The translations under genes were made by a program, and so were the position numbers. A model generated the notes under the pieces. The model was not told the DNA's origin, did not search any database, and saw only the letters and a program-made list of their open reading frames with translations. 64,000 nucleotides of DNA from Paraburkholderia acidicola (lineage in GTDB: Bacteria > Pseudomonadota > Gammaproteobacteria > Burkholderiales > Burkholderiaceae): positions 930,001 to 994,000 of the forward strand of contig NZ_MTZV01000004.1 of NCBI RefSeq assembly GCF_002362315.1, in the 5' to 3' direction. This document shows positions 26,492-37,110 of the stretch, piece by piece. Within the stretch, counting starts at the first letter, position 1, and every line of letters starts with the position of its first letter.

Positions 26492-27058
26492 CTAGTGACC
26501 GCCAAATTCCGTAACGGTATAGAGCGGCAAACCCGTCGCACGCAACCGTCCAGACCCGCCGAGATCCGGCAGATCGATGATCGCCGCGCCCTCCACCACG
26601 ACGGCGCCGAGCCGTTCGAGCAGTTTCTTGCCGGCCATCATCGTGCCGCCCGTCGCAATCAGATCGTCGATGATAACGATCCGGTCGCCAGGACCACACG
26701 CGTCTTCGTGAATCTCCACGGTCGCCGCGCCGTATTCGAGATCGTACGATTCGGACACGGTCCGATACGGCAGCTTGCCAGCCTTGCGAATCGGGATGAA
26801 ACCGAGGTTCAGCTCATACGCGACGATCGGCCCGATGATGAAGCCGCGCGCATCAAGACCCGCGATGTAATCGAGTTTCGCTTCGATATACCGCTGCACG
26901 AACAGGTCGACCAGCACGCGCAGCGCCTTCGGGTGCTGCAACAGCGGCGTGATGTCGCGAAACTGCACGCCCGGCTGCGGCCAGTCCGGCACCGTGCGAA
27001 TCTGGCTGTTGACGAACCCGGCTGCGTCGAACGGCGGGTTCGCTGGCACGTTGGACAT
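26492..27058 (-). CDS. apt: Adenine phosphoribosyltransferase
   Basis: A 188-residue purine-salvage enzyme converting adenine and PRPP to AMP. The PRPP-binding loop is [13 protein letters not shown] (about 130-142); the N-terminal [13 protein letters not shown] and [14 protein letters not shown] match Apt. Length is typical. It lies 80 nt downstream of the Kef-type antiporter gene on the same strand. Confidence 0.94.
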   Translation of the reverse strand: MSNVPANPPFDAAGFVNSQIRTVPDWPQPGVQFRDITPLLQHPKALRVLVDLFVQRYIEAKLDYIAGLDARGFIIGPIVAYELNLGFIPIRKAGKLPYRTVSESYDLEYGAATVEIHEDACGPGDRIVIIDDLIATGGTMMAGKKLLERLGAVVVEGAAIIDLPDLGGSGRLRATGLPLYTVTEFGGH

Positions 27059-27138
27059 GATGTCTCCCTGACGATTTCGCTGTGCGCCCCAAAGATCGCG
27101 AAGGGGCTTCGATTGCTATGGACTATGAACCGCCGGAC

Positions 27139-29142
27139 TCAGGCGGTTGTGGCGCTGGCCCGCCGATGCTTCGACAGGCGCTCTTCAGCCTGCGCCAGCG
27201 CCTCCGGCAAACCGCGCAGCACGACGATGTCGCTCGCGCGCAGCTTGGTGGACGGGTCCGGCTCGACGCCGCGAATGCCGTGACGTCGAATTGCCGTCAC
27301 TTCGACGCCGACATCGAACAGGCCCAGTTCGGCGAGCGTGCGGCCCACCGCATCCGCTTTTGCATCGACCGGCACCGATTGTAGCCGCACCTGTTCGTGG
27401 CCGTCGTCGTCTTCGACGTCGTCGGCACCGTGAAAATAACCGCGCAGCAGGCTATAGCGCTCGTCGCGCATTTCTTCGACGCGCCGCACGACGCGCCGCA
27501 TCGGCACGCCCATCAGCACGAGCGTATGCGACGCGAGCATCAGGCTGCCTTCGACGATCTCCGGAATCACCTCCGTCGCGCCTGCCGCCAGCAGTTTCTC
27601 GAGATCGGCGTCGTCGACGGTACGCACAATCACGGGCAGCGTCGGTTCGAGTTCGTGGATGTTATGCAGCACGCGCAGCGCCGACGGCGTGTTCGCATAG
27701 GTGATCGCGATCGTCGCCGCGCGATGAATACCGGCCGCAAGCAACGACTCGCGCCGCCCCGCATCGCCGAACACGACCGATTCGCCAGCCGTCGCAGCCG
27801 CGGATACACGGTCGGGATCGAGATCGAGCGCGACATACGAAAGCCCTTCGTGTTCGAGCATGCGCGCAAGGTTCTGTCCCGCACGGCCATACCCGCAGAT
27901 GATCACGTGACCGCTCTGCTTGAGGCTTTGCGTCGCGATACGCGTCATCTGCAGCGACTGCTGCATCCATTCCGTCGACGACAGCCGCAGCACGATGCGA
28001 TCCGCGTTCTGGATCAGGAACGGCGCGGCGAGCATCGATAGCAGCATCGCGGCGAGAATCGCCTGCAGCAGCGTCGCATCGACAAGGTGTTTGTCGAGAA
28101 TCAGGTTCAGCAACACGAAGCCGAATTCGCCGGCCTGCGCGAGCCCGAGGCCGGTGCGCATCGCGACACCCGGCGTCGCACCGAACAGGCGCGACAGCGC
28201 CGTAATCATCACGGTTTTCAGCAACAGCGGCCCGATCAGGAAGCCGAGCACGATGAACGGGTGCTCCCACATCACGCGCGGATTGAGCAGCATGCCGGTC
28301 GTCACGAAGAAGAGCCCCAGCAGCACGTCGCGAAACGGCTTGATGTCCTCTTCCACCTGATGCCGATACGGCGTCTCGGCAATCAGCATGCCGGCGATAA
28401 ACGCACCCAGTGCGAGCGACAGGCCGAACTTGTCGGTAATAAACGCCGCACCGAGCGTGACGAGCAGCAGGTTCAGGATGAACAGTTCCTGCGAGCGCCG
28501 CCGCGCGACGACGTTGAACCAGCGCGTCATGAACTTCTGCCCGACGATCAGCAGCAGCGCCAGTGCCACGACGATCTTCACCGACGCGAGCCCGAGCGCG
28601 GCAACCAGATCCTTCGAATCGCCCCCCAGCGCCGCAATGATGATCAACAACGGCACCACGGCCAGATCCTGGAATAGCAGCACGCCGAAAATATTTCTGC
28701 CGTGCTCGGTTTCGATCTCCATCCGCTCGGCGAGCATCTTGCTGACGATCGCCGTCGACGACATCGCGAGCGCGCCGCCCAGCGCGATGCTCGCCTGCCA
28801 CGTGATGTGCACCCAGCGCTCCAGCACGAAACCGAGCGACACCGCAACCGCGATCGTGCCGAGCACCTGCAGCAGCCCGAGACCGAACACGAGCCGGCGC
28901 ATCGAGCGCAGCTTGGCCAGCGAAAATTCCAGGCCGATCGAAAACATCAGGAACACGACGCCGAATTCCGCGAGATTCTGCGCGCCCACCGAATCCGGCA
29001 CGACGCCGGTTGCATGCGGCCCAACGACAATGCCGACGCTCAGATAACCGAGCATCGGCGGCAGATTCAGGTAACGGAACACGACGACGCCCGCCACTGA
29101 AGCCAGCAGCAGAAACAGCGTCATTTCGAGCGGGGAAATCAT
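27139..29142 (-). CDS. Monovalent cation:proton antiporter-2 (Kef/YbaL type)
   Basis: A 667-residue CPA2-family transporter. About twelve hydrophobic helices (residues 5-385) include LPPMLGYLSVGIVVGP. A Rossmann TrkA-N/RCK domain follows at about 410-530 (HVIICGYGRAGQNLARML), then a TrkA-C domain near the end (SDIVVLRGLPEAL). These systems exchange K+ or Na+ for H+ and sense nucleotides or glutathione adducts through the RCK domain. The start MISPLEMTLF is taken as real; a longer open frame runs upstream over kdsD and is not plausible. It is divergent from kdsD, as yrbG-like transporters often are. Confidence 0.87.
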   Translation of the reverse strand: MISPLEMTLFLLLASVAGVVVFRYLNLPPMLGYLSVGIVVGPHATGVVPDSVGAQNLAEFGVVFLMFSIGLEFSLAKLRSMRRLVFGLGLLQVLGTIAVAVSLGFVLERWVHITWQASIALGGALAMSSTAIVSKMLAERMEIETEHGRNIFGVLLFQDLAVVPLLIIIAALGGDSKDLVAALGLASVKIVVALALLLIVGQKFMTRWFNVVARRRSQELFILNLLLVTLGAAFITDKFGLSLALGAFIAGMLIAETPYRHQVEEDIKPFRDVLLGLFFVTTGMLLNPRVMWEHPFIVLGFLIGPLLLKTVMITALSRLFGATPGVAMRTGLGLAQAGEFGFVLLNLILDKHLVDATLLQAILAAMLLSMLAAPFLIQNADRIVLRLSSTEWMQQSLQMTRIATQSLKQSGHVIICGYGRAGQNLARMLEHEGLSYVALDLDPDRVSAAATAGESVVFGDAGRRESLLAAGIHRAATIAITYANTPSALRVLHNIHELEPTLPVIVRTVDDADLEKLLAAGATEVIPEIVEGSLMLASHTLVLMGVPMRRVVRRVEEMRDERYSLLRGYFHGADDVEDDDGHEQVRLQSVPVDAKADAVGRTLAELGLFDVGVEVTAIRRHGIRGVEPDPSTKLRASDIVVLRGLPEALAQAEERLSKHRRASATTA

Positions 29143-29301
29143 CGGCAGTAACGCATCGGAAAAGCGTCCTCGTTCGTCAGCGGAACCGGCGCGCGGGCCC
29201 GGTGCGAGGGCATGCGCGGCAGGGTCGAGAGGCCCCTGAGGGCAGCCGCCAGGCTGGTCCGGCCCGGCGCGGCGAACATACGCCTTTGCTATACTCCGCG
29301 A

Positions 29302-30285
29302 ATGATAGCGAAAATCAATGGCGACCGGGCACTTGCGCTCGCTCGCGACGTGCTCGACATCGAAGCGGACGCCGTGCGCGCGCTTCGTGATCAGCTCGAC
29401 GAAGGCTTCGTCGAAGCGATCGACCTCATCCTGAGCTGCCGCGGTCGGGTGGTCGTCTCGGGCATCGGCAAATCCGGCCATATCGCCCGCAAGCTTGCGG
29501 CGACCTTTGCCAGCACCGGCACGCCGGCGTTCTTCGTGCATCCCGCGGAGGCCAGCCACGGCGATCTCGGTATGATCACCGCCGAAGACGTGTTCGTCGC
29601 GATGTCGAATTCCGGCGAATCCGAAGAGCTGGTGGCGATCCTCCCAACCATCAAGCGGCTCGGCGTAAAGTTGATCGCCGTAACCGGCCGCCCGCAATCG
29701 AGCCTCGCGCAACTGGCAGACGTCCATCTGAACGCGTTCGTATCGAAAGAAGCGTGTCCACTGAATCTCGCGCCCACCGCCAGCACCACAGCGGCGCTCG
29801 CGCTCGGCGATGCGCTTGCGGTCGCGGTGCTCGATGCGCGCGGCTTCGGCGTCGATGATTTCGCGCGCTCGCATCCGGGCGGCGCGCTCGGCCGGCGCCT
29901 GCTCACCTACGTGCGCGACGTAATGCGCACCGACGACCAGATACCGAAGGTCACCGGCGCGGCCACCGTGCGCGACGCGCTGTTCCAGCTAACCGCAAAA
30001 CGCATGGGCATGACCGCGATCGTCGACGATCACGACCGCGTGGAAGGCATCTTCACCGATGGCGACCTGCGCCGTGTGCTCGAACGGGACGGCGACTTCC
30101 GCGAACTGCCGATCGCATCGGTGATGACACACGCGCCGCGTACCATCGGGGCGGACCATCTGGCCGTGGAAGCCGTGGAACTGATGGAGCGCCACCGCAT
30201 CAACCAGATGCTGGTCGTCGACGACGCCGGCAAACTCATCGGTGCGCTCAACATGCACGACCTGTTCTCGAAGAAGGTGATCTGA
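29302..30285 (+). CDS. kdsD: D-arabinose-5-phosphate isomerase
   Basis: A 327-residue enzyme converting ribulose-5-phosphate to arabinose-5-phosphate, the first step to Kdo of the LPS inner core. An N-terminal SIS domain (about 40-180; VVSGIGKSGHIARKL, MSNSGESEEL) is followed by two CBS domains (about 205-325). The ATG at 29302 gives the usual N-terminus. The stop overlaps the kdsC start by 1 nt (TGATG). It begins a co-oriented run through lptB. Confidence 0.94.
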   Translation: MIAKINGDRALALARDVLDIEADAVRALRDQLDEGFVEAIDLILSCRGRVVVSGIGKSGHIARKLAATFASTGTPAFFVHPAEASHGDLGMITAEDVFVAMSNSGESEELVAILPTIKRLGVKLIAVTGRPQSSLAQLADVHLNAFVSKEACPLNLAPTASTTAALALGDALAVAVLDARGFGVDDFARSHPGGALGRRLLTYVRDVMRTDDQIPKVTGAATVRDALFQLTAKRMGMTAIVDDHDRVEGIFTDGDLRRVLERDGDFRELPIASVMTHAPRTIGADHLAVEAVELMERHRINQMLVVDDAGKLIGALNMHDLFSKKVI

Positions 30286-30833
30286 TGGCTTCCTCGCCTG
30301 CCTCCACCCTGAGCGCCACTGAACGCGCCAGCCGCGTCAAGCTGATGATTTTCGACGTCGACGGCGTGCTGACCGACGGCGGCCTGATGTTCACCGCGGA
30401 AGGCGACACGATGAAGTCGTTCAACTCGATGGACGGCCACGGCGCAAAGCTGCTGCGCGAAGGCGGCATCGATACGGCGATCATCACCGGCCGGCAGTCG
30501 GGCATCGTCGCCGTGCGGGCCAAAGAACTGCGAATCAAACACCTGTATCAGGGCGTCGAGCACAAACTCGTCGCGTTTAACGCGTTGCTGAAGGAAACCG
30601 GCATTGCGCCCGAAGAATGCGGCTATATGGGCGACGACTGGCCCGATCTCGCCGTGATGCTGAAAGTCGGCTTCGCGGCCGCGCCGGCCAACTCGCACCC
30701 CGAGGTACTCGCGCGCGCGCACTGGGTCAGCAAGGCACGCGGCGGTCACGGCGCGGTGCGCGAACTGTGCGACACGCTGCTGCATGCGCAGCAGCGCTAC
30801 GATGCGCTGCTGAAAGCCGCGTGCGAAGGGTGA
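30285..30833 (+). CDS. kdsC: 3-deoxy-D-manno-octulosonate 8-phosphate phosphatase
   Basis: A 182-residue HAD-superfamily phosphatase removing phosphate from Kdo-8-phosphate. Motif I is FDVDGVLTDG (about 23-32), the nucleophile being the first Asp; motif III and IV residues are in KAKEL-like and MGDDWPDLAVM segments. Length matches the tetrameric family without a cap domain. It is coupled to kdsD and followed 4 nt later by lptC. Confidence 0.94.
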   Translation: MASSPASTLSATERASRVKLMIFDVDGVLTDGGLMFTAEGDTMKSFNSMDGHGAKLLREGGIDTAIITGRQSGIVAVRAKELRIKHLYQGVEHKLVAFNALLKETGIAPEECGYMGDDWPDLAVMLKVGFAAAPANSHPEVLARAHWVSKARGGHGAVRELCDTLLHAQQRYDALLKAACEG

Positions 30834-30837
30834 ACGG

Positions 30838-31446
30838 ATGAACCGGTTTCGTCTGACCTCGCTGCTGCCGCTCGTCGCTATGGCCGCGCTCGCCGGGATC
30901 ACGTGGTGGCTGCTGCAGGCCACCTTGCCGCCGCCTAATGAAGGTCTGGTGCGCCCCAAAACGCATACACCCGACTACTTCGCCGATAATTTCTCGGTTT
31001 CCGAACTCGATCAGTCGGGAGCGACGCAGTATCGGCTGACGGCGAAGCATCTGATCCACTACGAAGACGACGAAGACAGCGATCTGACGTTGCCGGCCCT
31101 GCGCGCGTTCCAGCCGGGCAAGCCGATCGTCACGGCAACGGGCGATACCGGCAAGGTCAACGGCGACGCGTCGATCGTCGATCTGTACGGCAACGCGCAG
31201 ATCCTGCGGGCCCCCGGCGACGGCGATCCGCAGATGCAAGCCAATTCCGAACATTTCCGCGTGCTCGTGAACGACGATGTGATCGAGACCGAAAAGCCGG
31301 TTAAACTTCAGCGCGGCCTGTCTGTAATGACGGCCAGCGGCATGAACTACAACAACGTCACCCGGGTCATACAGCTCTTCGGCAACGTCCGCGGCGCGAT
31401 CGCCCCGTCAGATTCGTCCGGCGGCTCCCTGAGGCAACCCGGGTAA
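30838..31446 (+). CDS. lptC: LPS export protein LptC
   Basis: A 202-residue bitopic inner-membrane protein of the LPS transport bridge, linking LptBFG to LptA. One N-terminal transmembrane helix (about 8-26) precedes a periplasmic beta-jellyroll domain (DYFADNFSVSELDQSG; GNAQILRA). It starts 4 nt after kdsC and is followed 20 nt later by lptA. Confidence 0.9.
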   Translation: MNRFRLTSLLPLVAMAALAGITWWLLQATLPPPNEGLVRPKTHTPDYFADNFSVSELDQSGATQYRLTAKHLIHYEDDEDSDLTLPALRAFQPGKPIVTATGDTGKVNGDASIVDLYGNAQILRAPGDGDPQMQANSEHFRVLVNDDVIETEKPVKLQRGLSVMTASGMNYNNVTRVIQLFGNVRGAIAPSDSSGGSLRQPG

Positions 31447-31466
31447 TCCATTCCAGGCGTGACTGC

Positions 31467-32156
31467 ATGAACGAATCGCTCCTCCGCTTTGATACCGGCT
31501 GTCCGCGCACGCTGGCCTCGTCCCTCGCCACATGGCGCGCCGGGCTAGCCGCGCTGCTCGTCGCGCTGCCGCTGGCCGGTTTTGCGCCGCTCGCGCACGC
31601 CGACCGCGCCGACCGCGACAAGCCGCTGAACATCGAAGCGGACAACATGACATACGACGACCTGAAGCAGCTCAACATCTTCACCGGCCATGTGGTCGCA
31701 ACGAAGGGCACGATCGTGATCAAGGCCGATCGCGTCGAGGTGCATCAGGATCCGCAGGGCTACCAGTACGCGACGGGCACATCGACTGGCAACGATCTCG
31801 CCTATTTCCGCCAGAAACGTGAGGGCCTCGACGAATATATCGACGGTACGGCCGAACGGATCGACTACGACGGCAAACAGGACCTGACCACCCTCACGAC
31901 GCGCGCTACGGTGCATCGTCTGCAGGGGCTGTCCACGGTCATGGACGAAGTGCACGGCAGCGTGATCACCTACGACGGCCAGAACGACTTCTATACCGCG
32001 AAGGCCGGCAAGGACGTCGCCGGTCCGGGCAACCCGAACGGCCGCGTACGTGCGATGCTCGCGCCGCGCAACGGCGGCCCTGCGCCGCTGACGGGCGGCT
32101 CTGCCACCCTTGTGCCCGCGACGCAATTCCCCGCGCCCGGAGCACCCCAGCCGTGA
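31467..32156 (+). CDS. lptA: Periplasmic LPS-transport protein LptA
   Basis: A 229-residue periplasmic bridge protein carrying LPS from LptC to LptD. A signal peptide (about 18-45, ending in AHA) precedes the OstA-like domain (PLNIEADNMTYDDLKQ; FTGHVVATKGTIVIKADRVEV). The C-terminal 30 residues are Pro/Ala/Gly-rich. The stop overlaps the lptB start by 4 nt (GTGA), indicating coupling. Confidence 0.92.
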   Translation: MNESLLRFDTGCPRTLASSLATWRAGLAALLVALPLAGFAPLAHADRADRDKPLNIEADNMTYDDLKQLNIFTGHVVATKGTIVIKADRVEVHQDPQGYQYATGTSTGNDLAYFRQKREGLDEYIDGTAERIDYDGKQDLTTLTTRATVHRLQGLSTVMDEVHGSVITYDGQNDFYTAKAGKDVAGPGNPNGRVRAMLAPRNGGPAPLTGGSATLVPATQFPAPGAPQP

Positions 32157-32935
32157 ATACGCCTACGCTCCCCCATCGCAAGCCTGCGGGCACCAGCAGT
32201 TCGTTGGTCGTGCGCAATCTGAAGAAACGCTACGGTTCGCGTACGGTCGTCAAGGACGTATCGCTCGACGTGAAAAGCGGCGAAGTGGTCGGCCTGCTTG
32301 GCCCGAACGGCGCCGGCAAGACCACATCGTTCTACATGATCGTCGGCCTGGTACCGCTCGATGCCGGCGAGATCGATCTCGACGGCAAGTCGATCAGTCT
32401 GCTGCCGATCCACAAGCGCGCCTCGCTCGGCCTGTCGTATCTGCCGCAGGAAGCTTCGGTGTTCCGCAAGCTCAGCGTCGAGGAAAACATCCGCGCGGTG
32501 CTCGAGCTGCAAACCGACGACAACGGCAAACGCCTCACCAAAGACGCGATTTCGCAGCGCACCGAAGCGCTGCTCGATGAACTGCAGATCGCACATCTGC
32601 GCGAAAATCCGGCTCTGTCGCTGTCAGGCGGCGAACGCCGGCGCGTGGAAATCTGCCGCGCGCTCGCGACGAATCCGAGCTTCATCCTGCTCGACGAACC
32701 GTTCGCGGGCGTCGATCCGATCGCGGTGCTGGAAATCCAGAAGATCGTGAAGTTCTTGAAGCAGCGCAATATCGGCGTGCTCATCACCGATCACAACGTG
32801 CGCGAGACGCTCGGTATCTGCGATCACGCATACATCATCAGCGACGGCAGCGTGCTGGCCGCCGGTGCGCCCGGCGACATCATTGAAAACGAAAACGTCC
32901 GGCGCGTCTATCTAGGCGAACACTTCCGCATGTAA
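32153..32935 (+). CDS. lptB: LPS export ABC transporter ATPase LptB
   Basis: A 260-residue ATPase powering LPS extraction from the inner membrane. Walker A is GPNGAGKTT (about 51-59), signature LSGGERRR, Walker [14 protein letters not shown]. The start is a GTG at 32153 overlapping lptA. A slightly long N-terminus (about 18 residues) precedes the ABC domain. It is followed by rpoN, the conserved order in proteobacteria. Confidence 0.95.
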   Translation: MNTPTLPHRKPAGTSSSLVVRNLKKRYGSRTVVKDVSLDVKSGEVVGLLGPNGAGKTTSFYMIVGLVPLDAGEIDLDGKSISLLPIHKRASLGLSYLPQEASVFRKLSVEENIRAVLELQTDDNGKRLTKDAISQRTEALLDELQIAHLRENPALSLSGGERRRVEICRALATNPSFILLDEPFAGVDPIAVLEIQKIVKFLKQRNIGVLITDHNVRETLGICDHAYIISDGSVLAAGAPGDIIENENVRRVYLGEHFRM

Positions 32936-33126
32936 CTGCGCGGGCCGTCTATCGGGCGCGGCAGTGCGACGCACTGGCACGCCTGTCCCTTCGCTTGCCC
33001 CTGGCTATTTCTGACGGGCCGCCCCGCGGCGCGCCCTGTCGCACCGAAACCGGGCACACGCGTTTTCGCGAATGTCGCAAGGTATCGCGGTCGTGGCAAA
33101 CTCTTTACAATGAATCTCACATTGCC

Positions 33127-34644
33127 ATGAAAGCCAGCCTCCAACTCCGCCTGTCGCAGCATCTTGCGCTGACACCTCAACTGCAACAGTCCATCCGGCT
33201 GCTGCAGCTGTCGACGCTCGAATTGCAGCAGGAGGTGGCGATGGCCATCGCGCAGAATCCGCTGCTTGAAAACGAGGACGACTGGATTGCCAGTCCGTTG
33301 CGCGTCGCGGCAGATGGTTCGCTGATCGCGCAAACGCAGGGCACATCGGCACCGGAATCGATGAACGGCCCATCATCGTCGACGTCGTCGGCTTCATCGA
33401 ACGAACGTAGCGACGATGGCGAACCACGCGGCGTCGACGAATACAACGGCCTTGGCAACGACAGCAACTCCGACTCGAGCCAGTGGAATCTCGACGACTA
33501 CGGCCGCTCGGGCAACGCATCCGACGACGACGACCTGCCGCCGCTACAAATCCACGAATCGAGCACCTCGCTACGCGATCATCTGATGGCGCAATTACGC
33601 GTCACGCAGGCAAGTCCACGCGATCGCGCGCTCGTCACGTTCCTCATCGAATCGCTCGACGACGACGGTTATCTGACCGCAACGTTCGAAGAGATACTGA
33701 CCGATCTACCCGAAGAACTCGAAGTCGACGTCGACGAACTGAATGCGGCACTCGCGTTGCTGCACAGCTTCGATCCCGCCGGAGTCGGTGCGAGGTCTGC
33801 ATCGGAATGCTTGCGCCTGCAACTAGTTCGACTCGTTGCGACACCGACCCGCACGCTCGCCATCGATATCGTCGCACATCACCTGGAACTGCTGGCCGCA
33901 CGCGATTTCACCCGCCTGCGCAAGCAGTTGAAGGCCAACGACGACGACCTGCGCGACGCTCACGCCCTGATCCGTTCGCTCGAACCATTCCCCGGCGCAG
34001 CGTACGGCAAGGCCGAAGCCGATTACGTAGTGCCCGACATCATGGTGCGCAGAACAGCACAAGGATGGCAGGCCGAACTGAATCCGGAAGTCGTGCCGAA
34101 ACTGCGTATCAATCATCTGTATGCGAACATCCTGCGCAATAACCGCAGCGATCCTGGCAGCGGTTCGTTGCGCCAGCAACTGCAGGAAGCGCGCTGGCTG
34201 ATCAAAAATATTCAGCAGCGTTTCGAGACGATCCTGCGGGTTGCGCAGGCTATTGTCGAACGTCAGAAGAATTTTTTTGTGCACGGCGAAATTGCCATGC
34301 GCCCCTTGGTTTTGCGAGAAATTGCTGATACGCTGGGGTTACACGAGTCGACGGTTTCGCGTGTAACAACCGGCAAGTACATGCTTACCCCGTTTGGGAC
34401 GCTTGAATTTAAGTACTTCTTCGGATCGCACGTTTCCACCGACACCGGGGGCGCGGCCTCTTCAACAGCCATTCGCGCACTCATCAAGCAACTGATAGGA
34501 GCGGAAAACCCGAAATCTCCTCTTTCAGACAGCCGCATAGCCGAACTGCTGGCAGAGCAGGGTTTCGTGGTCGCACGGCGTACCGTCGCGAAATACCGCG
34601 AAGCGCTCCGAATTCCAGCGGTCAATCTGCGCAAGTCTCTGTAG
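33127..34644 (+). CDS. rpoN: RNA polymerase sigma-54 factor
   Basis: A 505-residue sigma-54, which directs RNA polymerase to -24/-12 promoters activated by AAA+ enhancer-binding proteins. The Gln/Leu-rich region I is at residues 1-50 ([15 protein letters not shown]), an acidic Ser/Asp-rich region II at about 60-140, the core-binding and HTH domains follow, and the C-terminal RpoN box [10 protein letters not shown] is intact. I chose the ATG at 33127; the frame is open upstream but region I begins here. Region II is long and repetitive in Asp and Ser. Confidence 0.96.
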   Translation: MKASLQLRLSQHLALTPQLQQSIRLLQLSTLELQQEVAMAIAQNPLLENEDDWIASPLRVAADGSLIAQTQGTSAPESMNGPSSSTSSASSNERSDDGEPRGVDEYNGLGNDSNSDSSQWNLDDYGRSGNASDDDDLPPLQIHESSTSLRDHLMAQLRVTQASPRDRALVTFLIESLDDDGYLTATFEEILTDLPEELEVDVDELNAALALLHSFDPAGVGARSASECLRLQLVRLVATPTRTLAIDIVAHHLELLAARDFTRLRKQLKANDDDLRDAHALIRSLEPFPGAAYGKAEADYVVPDIMVRRTAQGWQAELNPEVVPKLRINHLYANILRNNRSDPGSGSLRQQLQEARWLIKNIQQRFETILRVAQAIVERQKNFFVHGEIAMRPLVLREIADTLGLHESTVSRVTTGKYMLTPFGTLEFKYFFGSHVSTDTGGAASSTAIRALIKQLIGAENPKSPLSDSRIAELLAEQGFVVARRTVAKYREALRIPAVNLRKSL

Positions 34645-34811
34645 CCTGCTGCGTGGTGCGGCGGGCATTTTCCGGCCGCCCCGCGTTATGCGGAGCAGGT
34701 TGGCCGATAGGACCCGTCAGCAGTCAGTCACCGGGGACGACGAAACGGGCGACAGATCGACCAGCGCTCCCGCAACATGCGGACAAGCGGCCACTAGCTT
34801 GGAGAAGCACT

Positions 34812-35171
34812 ATGAATCTGAAGATCAGTGGACACCATCTCGAAGTAACGCCTGCGTTGCGAGAATATGTGATCACCAAACTGGATAGGGTGCTACGGCA
34901 CTTCGATCAGGTGATCGACGGCAGTGTGGTCCTCTCGGTCGACAATCATAAGGAAAAGGACAAGAGACAGAAGGTTGAAATCAACCTTCATCTGAAGGGT
35001 AAGGATATTTTTGTCGAGAGCGCGAACGGCGATCTGTACGCCGCGATCGATCTGATGATCGACAAGCTCGACCGCAAGGTAGTGCAGCACAAAGACCGCC
35101 TGCAAGGCCACCAGCATGACGCGATCAAGTATCAGCCGCTGGCGCCGCAAATCGATGTGCCACCGCAATAG
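34812..35171 (+). CDS. hpf: Ribosome hibernation promoting factor
   Basis: A 119-residue short-type HPF/YfiA-family protein that inactivates ribosomes in stationary phase. The beta-alpha-beta fold is clear ([35 protein letters not shown]). GGAG lies 8 nt before the ATG. It lies between rpoN and ptsN in the conserved order and is followed by a strong terminator, so ptsN needs its own promoter or read-through. Confidence 0.93.
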   Translation: MNLKISGHHLEVTPALREYVITKLDRVLRHFDQVIDGSVVLSVDNHKEKDKRQKVEINLHLKGKDIFVESANGDLYAAIDLMIDKLDRKVVQHKDRLQGHQHDAIKYQPLAPQIDVPPQ

Positions 35172-35205
35172 GCAAGATTAGAGGGTTTACCTCACCCCGA
35201 AGAGA

Positions 35206-35228
35206 CCGCCCGCAAGGGCGGTTTTTTG
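35206..35228 (+). terminator. Rho-independent terminator after hpf
   Basis: ACCGCCC (35206-35212) pairs with GGGCGGT (35217-35223) around a GCAA tetraloop, followed by six T residues. Confidence 0.85.
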
Positions 35229-35481
35229 ATTCTGCGGCCGCTTTGTCACGGCCTTCCACAGGCGTTCTCGCTATGCACAGCAACGATTGCGCGTCGCACC
35301 ATCTGCGGCAACCCTGTTCTATAATGTCCCGGTTACTTCCGGTCGTACTATGTCGGGGTCGCTCAGCCGGAGTTCCGCGCCTTCAGGCCCAATCGCACGT
35401 CATTGCGAGCCTGCGTCGGGCGCAGAACGCCACTCAAATGCCACAGCGAGGAAAATCCAGGCCACGTTTTCGCCTGCCAAC

Positions 35482-35937
35482 ATGAATCGTTTAGCCAAAT
35501 TTCTTCCCCTCGAGAACGTCGTCCTCGGCCTCACCGTCACCAGCAAGAAACGCGTCTTCGAGCAAGCGGGCCTGATTTTCGAAAACCAGAACGGTATCGC
35601 CCGCAGCACGGTCACTGACAATCTGTTCGCGCGCGAGCGCCTCGGGTCGACGGGACTCGGCGAAGGTGTCGCGATTCCCCATGGCCGGATCAAGGGTCTG
35701 AAGCAGCCGCTGGCTGCGTTCGTGCGCCTCGCCGAACCCATTCCGTTCGAATCGCCGGACGGCCAGCCGGTCTCGTTGCTGATCTTCCTGCTGGTGCCGG
35801 AACAGGCCACCCAGCAGCATCTCGAGATTCTCTCGGAGATCGCGCAATTGCTATCCGATCGCGGCACACGCGAACGCCTGCACACCGAAGAAAACCGCGA
35901 GGCATTGCACCAGTTGCTGACTCAGTGGCAACCTTGA
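35482..35937 (+). CDS. ptsN: Nitrogen-PTS EIIA protein
   Basis: A 151-residue PTS EIIA-Ntr protein. The phosphorylatable His is in GEGVAIPHGRIKGL (about residue 66). The rest matches the EIIA-fructose-type fold (LLIFLLVPEQATQQHLEILSE, split by its loop). It regulates potassium and nitrogen functions according to its phosphorylation state. The start MNRLAKFLPLENV at 35482 is the family N-terminus; the frame is open 65 codons upstream. Confidence 0.93.
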   Translation: MNRLAKFLPLENVVLGLTVTSKKRVFEQAGLIFENQNGIARSTVTDNLFARERLGSTGLGEGVAIPHGRIKGLKQPLAAFVRLAEPIPFESPDGQPVSLLIFLLVPEQATQQHLEILSEIAQLLSDRGTRERLHTEENREALHQLLTQWQP

Positions 35938-36074
35938 TGCATTATTGGCAGCCCGCAGTCACGCGGGCGACGCTTCTTGCCGCACCCGGCGCAGTCTGGC
36001 CGGAATCGCCGCGCTAGCGCGGCGGGCTGCACGGAGCGAGCAGCCGCCACGGCCCCCACTGGAGTCACGGACTC

Positions 36075-37043
36075 ATGGACACGTCCAGCATCAACGCCCA
36101 AAGCATCTTCGACGACAACGCCGCCATGCTGAAACTCAGCTGGCTGACGGGGCATGAAGGCTGGGAACGCGGGTTTTCCGCTGAAACGGTCACCACCGCG
36201 ACCTCGAGCGCCGACCTCGTCGGCCACTTGAACCTGATCCACCCCAACCGGATCCAGGTGCTCGGCGATGCCGAAACCAACTACTACCAGCGCCAGAGCG
36301 ACGAAGACCGTTCGCGCCACATGGCCGAACTGATCGCGCTGGAACCCCCGTTCCTCGTCGTCGCTGGTGGTGTCGCGGCGCCGCCGGAACTGGTGCTGCG
36401 CTGCACGCGCTCCTCCACACCGCTGTTTACGACGCCGATGTCGCCGGCGGCGGTGATCGATAGTCTGCGGCTTTATATGTCGCGGATTCTCGCGCCGCGC
36501 GCCACGCTGCACGGCGTGTTCCTCGATATTCTCGGCATGGGCGTGCTGCTCACCGGCGACTCTGGTCTCGGCAAAAGCGAACTCGGTCTCGAGCTGATCA
36601 GCCGTGGCCACGGCCTCGTCGCCGACGATGCGGTCGATTTCGTGCGTCTCGGGCCGGATTTCGTCGAAGGTCGCTGTCCGCCGCTGCTGCAGAACCTGCT
36701 CGAAGTGCGCGGCCTCGGTCTGCTCGACATCAAGACGATCTTCGGGGAAACGGCGGTCCGCCGCAAAATGAAGCTGAAGTTGATCGTTCAACTGGTCCGG
36801 CGCCCGGACGGCGAATTCCAGCGTTTGCCGCTGGAAAGCCAGACCGTCGATGTACTCGGCCTGCCGATCAGCAAGGTCACGATTCAGGTCGCAGCAGGTC
36901 GCAACCTTGCCGTGCTGGTGGAAGCGGCGGTGCGCAACACGATCCTGCAACTGCGCGGCATCGATACGCTGCGCGACTTCATGGATCGTCAGCGTCTCGC
37001 GATGCAGGACCCGGACAGTCAGTTCCCCGGCAAGCTGATCTGA
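36075..37043 (+). CDS. hprK: HPr kinase/phosphorylase
   Basis: A 322-residue bifunctional enzyme phosphorylating and dephosphorylating HPr on its regulatory Ser. Walker A is GDSGLGKSE (about 160-168), and the family signature [11 protein letters not shown] follows. In proteobacteria hprK typically lies beside ptsN as here, linked to control of the nitrogen PTS rather than classical catabolite repression. It is followed 67 nt later by rapZ. Confidence 0.94.
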   Translation: MDTSSINAQSIFDDNAAMLKLSWLTGHEGWERGFSAETVTTATSSADLVGHLNLIHPNRIQVLGDAETNYYQRQSDEDRSRHMAELIALEPPFLVVAGGVAAPPELVLRCTRSSTPLFTTPMSPAAVIDSLRLYMSRILAPRATLHGVFLDILGMGVLLTGDSGLGKSELGLELISRGHGLVADDAVDFVRLGPDFVEGRCPPLLQNLLEVRGLGLLDIKTIFGETAVRRKMKLKLIVQLVRRPDGEFQRLPLESQTVDVLGLPISKVTIQVAAGRNLAVLVEAAVRNTILQLRGIDTLRDFMDRQRLAMQDPDSQFPGKLI

Positions 37044-37110
37044 CGGGCTTCTGCAGGGTACCGGTGCGGAGAGCAGATGCTATGATGAAACGAACGGATT
37101 TCACGACTCC

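Noticed and set aside
29143..29874. Upstream extension of the Kef-type antiporter frame over kdsD
   Set aside because: The extension would be antisense to a certain gene; the transporter begins naturally at MISPLEM (29142).
35938..36074. GC-rich inverted repeats between ptsN and hprK
   Set aside because: Short GCCCGC/GCGGGC-type pairs without T-tract are common by chance in DNA of this composition and do not qualify as a terminator.
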